Shown here piece after piece: positions 1-6,374 of a DNA stretch of 7,208 nucleotides; the stretch's first letter is position 1; every line of letters begins with the position of its first letter. The position numbers and the translations under genes were made by a program. The notes beneath the pieces are model-generated. The model worked only from the letters and a program-made list of their open reading frames with translations, ran no database searches and had not been told where the DNA came from. Source of the stretch: an uncultured Clostridia bacterium (GTDB lineage Bacteria; Bacillota; Clostridia; TANB77; CAG-508); assembly GCA_904419095.1 (NCBI GenBank), contig CAJFQT010000074.1, positions 1 to 7,208 of the forward strand, given 5' to 3'.

Positions 1-497
1 CGAATATCATTTCACCATTGGCAGTAGTTACATCATAAGGCTCTAATATTAATTCTATTTTAACGTCATGTTCTTCACAATAATTTAGAAGCCAAAATCT
101 ATCATAATTATTTCTAGTTAATCTATTCACTTTAATAGCAATTATTGTTTCAATCTTATGTGATTTGATATCTTTTAATAATCCTTGCATTTCTGGTCGC
201 ATTAGGTCTTTTCCAGAATGTCCTGCATCATTATATATATCTACAATATCGTAATTGTTCTTTTCACAATATTCTTTTATCATTCGTAACTGTGAATCAA
301 TAGAATAACCATTTCATTCGCTTTGTATTCTAGTATTGTAAGAGTTGTTAGATATGTAATTAGATATTCAGTAGGCTCTATAAATTGTAAATTTGTAGCT
401 ATTAAATGCTTAATCATTCCGTTCATAATTGTATAATTATAATTTTTAATAATTCCTCATTAGGTTTTAATTCTTGTATCGTCTTAAATTCAAGCAT
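1..497 (-). pseudogene. Large serine recombinase, 5' part, degenerate; runs off the left edge
   Basis: Translating the minus strand from about 321 to 1 gives an uninterrupted resolvase-type N-terminal domain: GYSIDSQ, then YNDAGHSGKDLMRPEMQ, then AIKVNRLTRN and a segment ending TTANGEMIF. These are typical of the large serine recombinases that excise or integrate clostridial elements. A start codon at 497-495 has a strong ribosome site (GGGAGGA, 513-507, 9 bases away) and begins MLEFKTIQELKPNEELLK, but that frame stops after 24 codons (TGA 425-423). A second frame then carries FIEPTEYL, and the domain frame has a TGA just before NGYSIDSQ (about 328). At least two frame changes and one stop therefore separate the start from the domain. 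I find no intact catalytic-serine motif (R-V-S); the aligned place reads SYNTRIQSE. I infer a pseudogene. The C-terminal part lies beyond base 1. Family assignment is firm; inactivity is likely, barring sequencing error. Confidence 0.8.
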
Positions 498-540
498 TAA
501 AAATGTCCTCCCTTCCAAAAAGAGAACATTTTTAGTTTAT

Positions 541-582
541 ACAAAAAAACAACCTACAAACCTTATAGTCGTAAGTTGTTTT
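541..582 (-). terminator. Rho-independent terminator of the tRNA-Gly pair
   Basis: On the minus strand, AAAACAACTTAC (582-571) can pair with GTAGGTTGTTTT (557-546): 12 base pairs with one G-U, around a 13-base loop. The 3' arm ends in Us that continue to 543, giving a run of seven. It starts 4 bases after the CCA end of the promoter-distal tRNA gene, so it most likely ends the tRNA transcript. It also separates that transcript from the recombinase remnant further on. Confidence 0.8.
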
Positions 583-586
583 AATT

Positions 587-660
<74 letters not shown>

Positions 661-697
661 AAATATTTAATTAAATCTAAAATAGTTAAATCAGAAG

Positions 698-771
<74 letters not shown>

Positions 772-802
772 AACTTTTTCCGTTTTCTCCTGACATTTAT
801 AG

Positions 803-831
803 ATTATAAATTATCTTATTTATTTTGTCAA
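803..831 (-). promoter_or_regulatory. Consensus sigma-A promoter of the tRNA-Gly pair
   Basis: The minus strand reads TTGACA (831-826), 17 bases, then TATAAT (808-803): both hexamers match the housekeeping consensus exactly, with ideal spacing. Transcription would start near 796 and leave a leader of about 25 bases before the first tRNA. Such a perfect promoter fits a stable-RNA unit. It begins about 20 bases beyond the terminator of the preceding operon. Confidence 0.88.
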
Positions 832-852
832 TAGTTTTTAATGATTTTTTGT

Positions 853-1023
853 AAAAAATTGTTACAGTTCAAACTTAATTTTGTAGAGGAGTCCGAAATG
901 TTGATATATAAATATTTTTTATCAAAGACCAATAGGTAGACTAAAGCTTTTGTTTTTGATAAAAAATATTTATATATCAACATTTCGGACGGATTAATTT
1001 TATAATAGACTGAATTGTAACAA
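853..1023 (-). terminator. Compound terminator after the YlbF-family gene, with a palindrome in its loop
   Basis: On the minus strand TTGTTACAATTCA (1023-1011) can pair with TGAACTGTAACAA (871-859), 13 base pairs with one G-U, followed directly by six Us (858-853). That is the outline of a Rho-independent terminator starting 4 bases after the YlbF-family stop codon. The two arms are 139 bases apart, and the space between them is mostly the 100-base palindrome at 891-990. The inner hairpin would bring the outer arms together. Whether the outer stem, the inner hairpin or both end transcription is inferred. Confidence 0.6.
891..990. repeat. 100-base near-perfect palindrome (39-bp stem, 22-base loop)
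   Basis: Bases 891-926 are the exact reverse complement of 955-990 (36 of 36). Three more positions pair (927 with 954 as a G-U-type pair, 928-953 and 929-952), leaving a loop at 930-951. The arms start GTCCGAAATG and end CATTTCGGAC. The trinucleotide GGA flanks both sides (888-890 and 991-993), which could be a short target duplication or chance. The stem is far longer than an ordinary terminator needs. It may be a miniature inverted-repeat element or a large bidirectional hairpin; no coding frame is seen in it. Confidence 0.92.
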
Positions 1024-1027
1024 AAAA

Positions 1028-1363
1028 TTAGTTCATAACATCTTGAATAGCTTCACCTATTATTTTATTAACATCTGCAACCAAAATATTAAATTTAGTT
1101 TCTGCATCAAAATATTGTTTTGCTTCTGGTTTTTCTATTAATTCCACATATAAATCCTGCACTTTTTTAAATTTTTCTTCATCATTTTTTCCTGTTTGCA
1201 TAGCTGTCAATTGCGCATCATATCTAACATTGTTAAATTCTTTAATCTTATCTTCCAAATCTTTATTCATTTTTATAGTTTCTCTTGCCATTTTAAAATT
1301 AGCATATTCTTCTGAATTTTTTATTTCACTTGCCAATCTATTAGCAGTATCATATACATTCAT
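1028..1363 (-). CDS. YlbF-family protein (YlbF/YmcA type)
   Basis: This encodes 111 residues, small, acidic/lysine-rich and predicted mostly helical. It shows the family layout: an N-terminal helix MNVYDTANRLASEIKNSEEY, a middle segment with MNKDLEDKIKEFNNVR, and a C-terminal ADVNKIIGEAIQDV helix. In Bacillus, YlbF and YmcA act with YaaT as partners of RNase Y, affecting mRNA turnover, sporulation and competence; whether this paralogue does so is inference. It has no cysteine at all, so it cannot bind the iron-sulfur clusters reported for the Bacillus complex. I chose ATG 1363-1361 because AAAGGAGT (1378-1371) lies 8 bases before it; a TTG seven codons upstream would include that ribosome site in the coding region. 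It is the last gene of the row, 85 bases after the DUF3048 gene. Confidence 0.82.
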   Translation of the reverse strand: MNVYDTANRLASEIKNSEEYANFKMARETIKMNKDLEDKIKEFNNVRYDAQLTAMQTGKNDEEKFKKVQDLYVELIEKPEAKQYFDAETKFNILVADVNKIIGEAIQDVMN

Positions 1364-1448
1364 TCTAAAAACTCCTTTACCCAAATTTTGGTATCTAAAC
1401 TTTTAAATTATTATTGCATAACTTATTATAACTGTCATATCTTTAAAA

Positions 1449-2546
1449 TTACATATTATTTGTAACTACATTTGCGTTTAATGAATTTTCTTGTTCAGTC
1501 CCTTCTATTTCAACATTTGCATCAGTAGGACAAATATTTACCCAAGTATTACCATCATTAACTTTTATTTCATTTCCTTCCAAATCAGTATAAACAGTTT
1601 GTTCATCTCTTGCATCTTTTGTACATTTTATTTTTATAGCCTTACCATTTGTAATATAATACCCATCAAATGTTCCTATATTTTTTAATCCTTGCCTTCC
1701 TTTGTTTTCTGAATCATCTAAAGTATAATTATCACAGAATGTAATTATTATATTCTTTGCTGTTACATCATCTCCTGTATCCCAATCTGTTTGTTTTGTA
1801 TTTCTTGCATATCTAACATATACTTTATTTTCACTATCATATTCATACCTTACTGTTTGCAATTGTGAATGTGGAATTGTAATAGTTTCCGCACTTTCAC
1901 CATCTTCTAGATTAACTTCATCTGTAACATAATTCAAAACGCTCTCTTTTGTTGAAGTAGTTCTATAATTTTTATTTTTAGCTGATTGCAAAATCTTTTC
2001 TGTGTTTGTAACTGCATTATGTGGTGAATACTTATCTTTTACTCTCCAAAATGTAGTTCCGTCTTCTGAAATTCCATTTATATCATGTATTGAAAATCTC
2101 ATAATATCACTTTCTGCTTGTGGGCTTTGACCAAAATGTACATATATAGCATCATTTTCCATTGCATAATCTAAGAAATAATGTCTTGCACTCCTTACAG
2201 GTCCTATTTTATCAAGATCAACTCCTTTAAATAAAGCCATTAATCTAGTCTCTCCACCTTCAACTATAATTTCATATACCATATATGCTTGATTTAATCC
2301 TGCTTGTGGCCATGCCCCATTATGATTATCTATCATTACAGCTATTGGCCTATCATTTCCTTGATATATTTGAACTTCTTTTGATTTTACTTCTGTAGTT
2401 AATACATTTTTTTCAGTTTGTGAAGTTTGATTTTCATCTGCTACTTGATTTTTATCTTCTGTTATTTTATATGCTAATACTCCTCCTGCTACTATAATTA
2501 ATATTACTAATATAGCAATTAATATTTTCACACCTTTTCCTTCCAT
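1449..2546 (-). CDS. DUF3048-domain protein, membrane-anchored (YerB-like)
   Basis: This encodes 365 residues. After a short basic start, residues about 6-27 form one hydrophobic segment (ILIAILVILIIVAGGVLAY). A polar linker follows, then the two DUF3048 parts. The N-terminal part (about 60-200) carries RPIAVMIDNH, GPVRSARHYFLDYA and IYVHFGQSPQAE. The C-terminal part (about 235-345) carries GYYITNGKAIKIK and a GNTWVNICP end. The fold should lie outside the membrane. Bacillus YerB, of the same family, is a lipoprotein; here there is no lipobox cysteine, so anchoring is by the uncleaved helix. The family's biochemical role is unknown to me. I chose ATG 2546-2544, since AGGA (2556-2553) is 6 bases before it, while the ATG two codons upstream touches that site. 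It lies 36 bases after ybeY. Confidence 0.9.
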   Translation of the reverse strand: MEGKGVKILIAILVILIIVAGGVLAYKITEDKNQVADENQTSQTEKNVLTTEVKSKEVQIYQGNDRPIAVMIDNHNGAWPQAGLNQAYMVYEIIVEGGETRLMALFKGVDLDKIGPVRSARHYFLDYAMENDAIYVHFGQSPQAESDIMRFSIHDINGISEDGTTFWRVKDKYSPHNAVTNTEKILQSAKNKNYRTTSTKESVLNYVTDEVNLEDGESAETITIPHSQLQTVRYEYDSENKVYVRYARNTKQTDWDTGDDVTAKNIIITFCDNYTLDDSENKGRQGLKNIGTFDGYYITNGKAIKIKCTKDARDEQTVYTDLEGNEIKVNDGNTWVNICPTDANVEIEGTEQENSLNANVVTNNM

Positions 2547-2582
2547 ATGCATTCCTTTCCATTCTTCTATTAAATGTATATT

Positions 2583-3059
2583 TTAATTTTCTCTTGTGAT
2601 ATTCAATTTATTTAAAACATTATCTTCTTTTTTTCTCATCTCAGCTTTTTCTATATCATTCATATGGTCATATCCCATAAGATGATAAAAACCATGAACT
2701 ACCATATAACTTAATTCTCTCTCAAAACTATGTCCATATTCTTCTGCTTGTTCTTTAACTTTTTCAATAGAGATAATAATATCTCCCAAAATATCCTCAT
2801 GCAAAAAATCCTTATCCTGTATTTTCTTTTCTAGTTCATCTCTTTCAAACATAGGAAAAGATAGTACATCTGTTGCCCTATCTACATTCCTATACTCTTT
2901 ATTGATTTCTTGTATATTCTCTGGCGTTGTAAGTGTTACAGTAATAACTAATTTACTATCTTCTAAATTTTCTTCTTTATAACATTGATTTAAAACTTTT
3001 TTTATAGTTTCCTCATATTCATTATTTACATTTAAATCAAGATATGTAATTTCACACAT
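2583..3059 (-). CDS. ybeY: Endoribonuclease YbeY (rRNA maturation factor)
   Basis: This encodes 158 residues, normal for YbeY, a zinc-dependent single-strand RNase acting in 16S rRNA 3'-end maturation and ribosome quality control in the cytoplasm. The metal site is HGFYHLMGYDH (residues 122-132), giving the three-histidine H-x3-H-x5-H pattern. The other family signature, EYRNVDRATDVLSFP (about 55-69), and GDIIISIE (92-99) are also present. I chose ATG 3059-3057: AAAGGTGA lies about 7 bases before it, whereas the GTG three codons upstream overlaps that site. The gene sits 46 bases after the unrecognised gene and 36 before the DUF3048 gene. In many Firmicutes ybeY follows phoH and yqfF in this sporulation/ribosome cluster; those two are absent here. 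Confidence 0.96.
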   Translation of the reverse strand: MCEITYLDLNVNNEYEETIKKVLNQCYKEENLEDSKLVITVTLTTPENIQEINKEYRNVDRATDVLSFPMFERDELEKKIQDKDFLHEDILGDIIISIEKVKEQAEEYGHSFERELSYMVVHGFYHLMGYDHMNDIEKAEMRKKEDNVLNKLNITREN

Positions 3060-3105
3060 TATGCTCACCTTTATTTTAATTCTTTAATTTCATCATTTTT
3101 TAATA

Positions 3106-4323
3106 CTATGCAGCATTAACTTTTTTATTTACTACTCCTGTATAACTTCCTTTTGATATACATGCATTTTTCAATTCTCTCATAGCACCATAATCAACTA
3201 GTTTTCTCTTATAATATCTTATAATCTTTGAATAGTCTGTCTTACTATTTTCTATATTCCTCATATCATTTTTAATGAATAATACTTCCTTTTGTTTTAT
3301 ATACTCAATAAAATCAATTTCTTTAATTTTACTTATTTCTTTATACTTGTCCCAAAATTTCTTATAACTTTCTCTATCCTTTAAATTCTCCCAATAAACT
3401 TTAGTAGAAAGTAATCTTACATTATAATCCTCAATCAAGTTGATTAACATTGCATATGCTCTTTCTCTTTTTGTTGCAATCTTTGTGTCTTGCACTAACA
3501 TTCTAGCATCTTTTAATAATTTTTCGTAACATTGTTCAGCAACAATCAATGGAATACTATGTGTAAATAATTTTCTACTTATTCCTAATAAAATCATATT
3601 TTTCTCGATATTATCTCTTGTATCTAATTTACCCACAGTATAATTTTGATACTTCTCATAATCTACTAAAATTTCTTGAAGTTCATTATCTTTATCATTT
3701 TCTATTTTTAATGGAAGGATATTTTGAATATATTCTTCTAATGTATAAAATATTTTTATATATATCCAATCTTTTGTTGAATCATATACATTAGTAGTAT
3801 CTGCAAGTTTAATTGAATAATTTTTTAATATTGCCTTATACAAATCATCCATTTTATTTATGTAAAAACTATTATATTTTTTCAATACTTTTTCTTTTCC
3901 TGATTCTTTTACATTTTCATAATCTAATTCTAATAAATATTTTTGTTTTCTATATTTGTAATCCATATATTCTTTTTCTTTTAAACTTGTTACTTCGTAG
4001 TATTTTGACAACGCATCTTTCTCAAATTCTGATGCAGTATTATTTTTCACTTTTTTATATATTGAATCCATAACATATTTATCTAAGTTTTCCAAATATA
4101 CCGTATAAGCTGATTCATACTTTTTTTCTAATTCTTCTTTATTGTAATTTTCTTTATTTTTTGTATAATTTTCATATGCTTTTATTAAACTGTTCCTTTT
4201 AATATTTATAAACATTCCATTTATCCCTATTTTTGTAGGAATTAAAATTTTACTTAAAGTATTTGTAATTTTATTTAAAAAATTAGTATCTGCGCCTGTA
4301 ATTCTAAGACTTCTTTCTTCCAT
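3106..4323 (-). CDS. Unrecognised 405-residue lysine/tyrosine-rich protein in the yqf operon
   Basis: I do not recognise a named family. The product has no signal peptide, no membrane segment and no clear catalytic motif. It is highly charged (Lys, Glu) and tyrosine-rich, and is probably helical almost throughout. A less charged N-terminal patch (ITGADTNFLNKITNTL, then ILIPTKIGINGMFINIKRN, residues about 9-43) is the most motif-like part. The C-terminus has YGAMRELKNACISKGSYTG before a short Lys/Ala tail. Start ATG 4323-4321 is supported by AAGGG (4337-4333), which overlaps the yqfD stop codon; the gap of 13 bases implies translational coupling. It occupies the place where phoH and yqfF often stand. 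The context suggests mother-cell or spore-related expression, but that is guilt by association. That it is a real gene is near certain. Confidence 0.9.
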   Translation of the reverse strand: MEERSLRITGADTNFLNKITNTLSKILIPTKIGINGMFINIKRNSLIKAYENYTKNKENYNKEELEKKYESAYTVYLENLDKYVMDSIYKKVKNNTASEFEKDALSKYYEVTSLKEKEYMDYKYRKQKYLLELDYENVKESGKEKVLKKYNSFYINKMDDLYKAILKNYSIKLADTTNVYDSTKDWIYIKIFYTLEEYIQNILPLKIENDKDNELQEILVDYEKYQNYTVGKLDTRDNIEKNMILLGISRKLFTHSIPLIVAEQCYEKLLKDARMLVQDTKIATKRERAYAMLINLIEDYNVRLLSTKVYWENLKDRESYKKFWDKYKEISKIKEIDFIEYIKQKEVLFIKNDMRNIENSKTDYSKIIRYYKRKLVDYGAMRELKNACISKGSYTGVVNKKVNAA

Positions 4324-4336
4324 TCATATCATCCCT

Positions 4337-5521
4337 TCAAAATACTATTTTTTCGTTTGTTCCTATGGTTTCTAAAACTTCATAAGTGACTTCTACTTCT
4401 ACCCCATCTTGATTTTCATAGGTATTAATATTTTTATTTACAATTTTATCTTTATCCGCAATTTTTTCATCTAATTGTTGTTCTAATTGTTGTATCCCTA
4501 AGTTTTTAGCCTCATCAACACTATATTCTTTTTGCTCTTTTTTTACTTCTTTTTTAGTTTCTTTTATAATTGAAATTGGTAAATAAAAATCCGAAAATAA
4601 CTTGAATTTCTTTTCCTCCTTTATTGTATCATAAAATTCAAATTTTGAAACCCCTTTTGGAAAATTTATTTCAAAATTATTTAATTTTATTCCATAATTA
4701 ACTTCTTCTCCTCCTGTTTCTATTGTTTCCGTAGCATTATATGGAATTGTAATATTTTCTGTATACCAAATTTTGGCTTCTATTTCTGCTTTTGCATGAA
4801 CATATCTAACACCTGTATATTTTCCTTCCATCCATCCATTTACTAGAACCATTCCTTCTTTAACTGTGTCTCCTACTTTTACATTTGCAGTTCCATTTTG
4901 CACATTTATTTTTGTTATAATTCCTTCTTTATCAGATACTATATTACAATATTCAGAATCATCTACAATCTCTGGTTTTTTATCTGCCTTTACTAATTTT
5001 ACTATCATATTTGTTCCTTTTAATTCCATTCCTACCCAGGCTATATCATCTCTTTTCAATCTTAACTTATTCATTATTTCTTTTGTGTCTATTTCTGATT
5101 TTGCTTTTCCTACCTTTAGTCCTACTTCTTCTAAATCTTGTTCTATATTCTCAAATTTCTCATTACCTTGCACCTCTATTTGTATATTCCAAATAAAATT
5201 TGAACTTATGGCAATTACTATAACAATTGCTAATAAAAAGCCTGCAAAAATTTTTCTTTTTTTATATCTATGTAAAATAAATGGAACTCCTTTTTTATCT
5301 TCTATTTTAATCTTACATTGCGTTTTTTTAGCTATCTTACAAAGTTCTCTAAATTCATTTATTCCAACATTAAAAAATAGCTTTATCCCTGCCTCTCTTT
5401 TCAAATTCCATATTACTATTTTTTTACTTGTACAAATGTTAATAAATCTTTCAATATAATATCCTTCAATAGAAATTCTTACATATCCGAAAATGTAGTT
5501 AAAAAATATCTTTAAAAGCAT
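4337..5521 (-). CDS. yqfD: Sporulation protein YqfD
   Basis: This encodes 394 residues, close to the Bacillus protein's length. YqfD is a membrane protein made in the mother cell and needed for efficient sporulation; its exact activity is not established. The sequence shows a basic N-terminal domain (1-90), one hydrophobic segment (about 91-110, IFAGFLLAIVIVIAISSNFI), then IWNIQIEVQGN leading into a region that looks like a POTRA/FtsQ-type module (inference, about 111-190). A segment with NVKVGDTVKEGMVLVNGW (about 213-230) resembles a lipoyl-like hairpin, and a Lys/Glu-rich C-terminal part follows. The start ATG is 6 bases after AAAGGAG. It follows yqfC by 22 bases, the conserved pair order, and its stop overlaps the ribosome site of the next gene. 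Confidence 0.95.
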   Translation of the reverse strand: MLLKIFFNYIFGYVRISIEGYYIERFINICTSKKIVIWNLKREAGIKLFFNVGINEFRELCKIAKKTQCKIKIEDKKGVPFILHRYKKRKIFAGFLLAIVIVIAISSNFIWNIQIEVQGNEKFENIEQDLEEVGLKVGKAKSEIDTKEIMNKLRLKRDDIAWVGMELKGTNMIVKLVKADKKPEIVDDSEYCNIVSDKEGIITKINVQNGTANVKVGDTVKEGMVLVNGWMEGKYTGVRYVHAKAEIEAKIWYTENITIPYNATETIETGGEEVNYGIKLNNFEINFPKGVSKFEFYDTIKEEKKFKLFSDFYLPISIIKETKKEVKKEQKEYSVDEAKNLGIQQLEQQLDEKIADKDKIVNKNINTYENQDGVEVEVTYEVLETIGTNEKIVF

Positions 5522-5543
5522 ATCAATCTCCTTTGTCTTATAT

Positions 5544-5825
5544 TTATTCTTCTGTTATTCTTTCTATGTCAAAACTTTCTATCTTCCCAATTATTTTAAT
5601 ATCATCATTCGTCATATTTTCTAGTTTCAAGTCATATCCATTTATATTAATAATTCCTATATATGTACTTATTCTTATATAAAATTCTTCATATTCTAAT
5701 ATAGCTTTAAAATTTTCAATCATCATTTCATCAAATCCAGTTATTACAATTTTCGGAACATTTGAATATACCTCTTGTGGTATTTCTAATATTTTCTCTA
5801 GCCTTTCCATTTTTTTCTTTTTCAT
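5544..5825 (-). CDS. yqfC: YabP/YqfC-family sporulation protein
   Basis: This encodes 93 residues, the usual size of YqfC, a small protein of the YabP/YqfC family expressed in the mother cell during sporulation and encoded next to yqfD. The family pattern is visible: IPQEVYSNVPKIVITGF (about 15-31), then a middle stretch ending EEFYIRISTYIGIININGY (about 46-64), and a short C-terminal strand-rich end. No signal peptide or membrane helix is present. TAAGGAG lies 7 bases before the ATG, a good ribosome site. It is the first gene of the row; the 98 bases before it contain the only plausible promoter region. The molecular function of this family is not settled. Confidence 0.94.
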   Translation of the reverse strand: MKKKKMERLEKILEIPQEVYSNVPKIVITGFDEMMIENFKAILEYEEFYIRISTYIGIININGYDLKLENMTNDDIKIIGKIESFDIERITEE

Positions 5826-5872
5826 TTAAACACTCCTTATTTTAGTTATGTAAAAAATTAATTTTTATTTTG

Positions 5873-5901
5873 ATTCTATGTAGAAATAAAACTTCTTATA
5901 C
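5873..5901 (-). promoter_or_regulatory. Candidate sigma-E-type promoter before yqfC (weak)
   Basis: The minus strand has CATAGAAT (5880-5873), differing by one base from the sigma-E -10 consensus CATACAAT, about 48 bases before the yqfC start. Fifteen bases further upstream is GTATAA (5901-5896), a poor fit to the -35 element. Sigma-E control of yqfC-yqfD is known in Bacillus, so a promoter here is expected. The -10 half is convincing and the -35 half is not. Confidence 0.35.
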
Positions 5902-5908
5902 AGTAAAA

Positions 5909-5923
5909 ATTATAAGTTATAAT
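5909..5923. repeat. Small palindrome just after the pdaA stop codon
   Basis: ATTATAAGTTATAAT is a perfect 7+1+7 inverted repeat touching the pdaA stop codon (5926-5924). A one-base loop cannot form a good hairpin. On the minus strand an overlapping CTTATA...TATAAG stem (5916-5911 with 5900-5895) is possible, followed by a T-rich stretch. It could be a weak terminator or an operator for the yqf promoter; neither is shown. Confidence 0.3.
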
Positions 5924-6343
5924 CTATGCCTCAAATTCATCTAAAGATTTAAATTCATATCCCATATTTTTTATTTCTTTAATAACATCTCCTAAGATAT
6001 TTGTATTCGTTTTAGAATTTCCATGTAATAACATTATTTCTCCATTATGTACATTGTCTAAAATCTTCTTTTTACTACTTGATTCATCTGGTTGATTATC
6101 TTCATTCCAATCTTGATATGCAAATGACCACATTACAGTTTTATATCCTAAATTATTAGTTAAAGCTAATGTTCTTTCACTATATTCTCCCATCGGTGGT
6201 CTAATATATTTCATTTCATATTTAAATTTTTCATATATTGCTTGATGTAAATCCATTATTTCACTTTTTATCTGTTCATCTTTTAAATCAGGCATACTTT
6301 TGTGATTAACAGTATGATTTCCTGATTTCTTAATGTCTAATTT
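5924..6343 (-). pseudogene. pdaA: PdaA-type polysaccharide deacetylase, C-terminal half only
   Basis: The open frame from 6343 encodes about 139 residues matching the C-terminal half of the spore-cortex deacetylase PdaA, which removes the acetyl group from muramic acid before delta-lactam formation. Present motifs of the NodB fold are the metal-binding GNHTVNH (about 6322-6302), RPPMGEYSERTLALTNNLGY, MWSFAYQDW and GEIMLLHGNSK, ending YEFKSLDEFEA. The first catalytic motif (the TFD-type aspartate) and everything before it are missing. Upstream the frame reads LDIKKSGNH, no longer like PdaA, and hits a TAA at 6346-6344. ATG 6295-6293 lies inside the domain and has no ribosome site, so it is not a true start. 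The break falls next to a serine-recombinase gene, suggesting insertion of an element. The other half may exist elsewhere. Confidence 0.85.
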
Positions 6344-6374
6344 TTAGCGATTGATTAACCGCTTCTTAATATTT
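6344..6374. other. Junction between recombinase element and pdaA; imperfect palindrome, possible att site
   Basis: This is the gap between the recombinase stop (6377-6375) and the first open codon of the pdaA remnant. It contains an imperfect inverted repeat at 6346-6363: on the minus strand AGCGGTT, loop AATC, AATCGCT (7 pairs including one G-U). No U-run follows on the minus strand, so it is not a good terminator there. Large serine recombinases act on short, imperfectly symmetric attachment sites, often at the edge next to their own gene, which makes this segment the natural candidate. The exact crossover cannot be fixed without the other junction or an uninterrupted pdaA. Confidence 0.4.

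Noticed and set aside
326..328. TGA before GYSIDSQ in the left recombinase as a recoded tryptophan or selenocysteine
   Set aside because: Other genes in the window use TGA as an ordinary stop (for example yqfD). Additional frame changes are present in the same gene, and no recoding structure is evident. Decay is simpler.
1395..1448. TATAAT-like sequence between the DUF3048 and YlbF-family genes as a separate promoter
   Set aside because: A TATAAT is present, but nothing resembling TTGACA lies 16-18 bases upstream, and AT-rich DNA yields such hexamers by chance.
1491..1688. Plus-strand open frame opposite the DUF3048 gene
   Set aside because: It is a shadow of a well supported gene, with low-complexity Phe/Ile/Ser content from AT-rich antisense and no ribosome site.
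3813..5459. Several plus-strand open frames opposite the 405-residue gene and yqfD
   Set aside because: All are antisense to strongly supported genes, with hydrophobic low-complexity composition and no recognisable domain.
6293..6295. ATG as the true start of a short deacetylase
   Set aside because: It lies inside the catalytic domain, just after the metal-binding HTVNH motif, and no ribosome site precedes it. The homology continues upstream of it.
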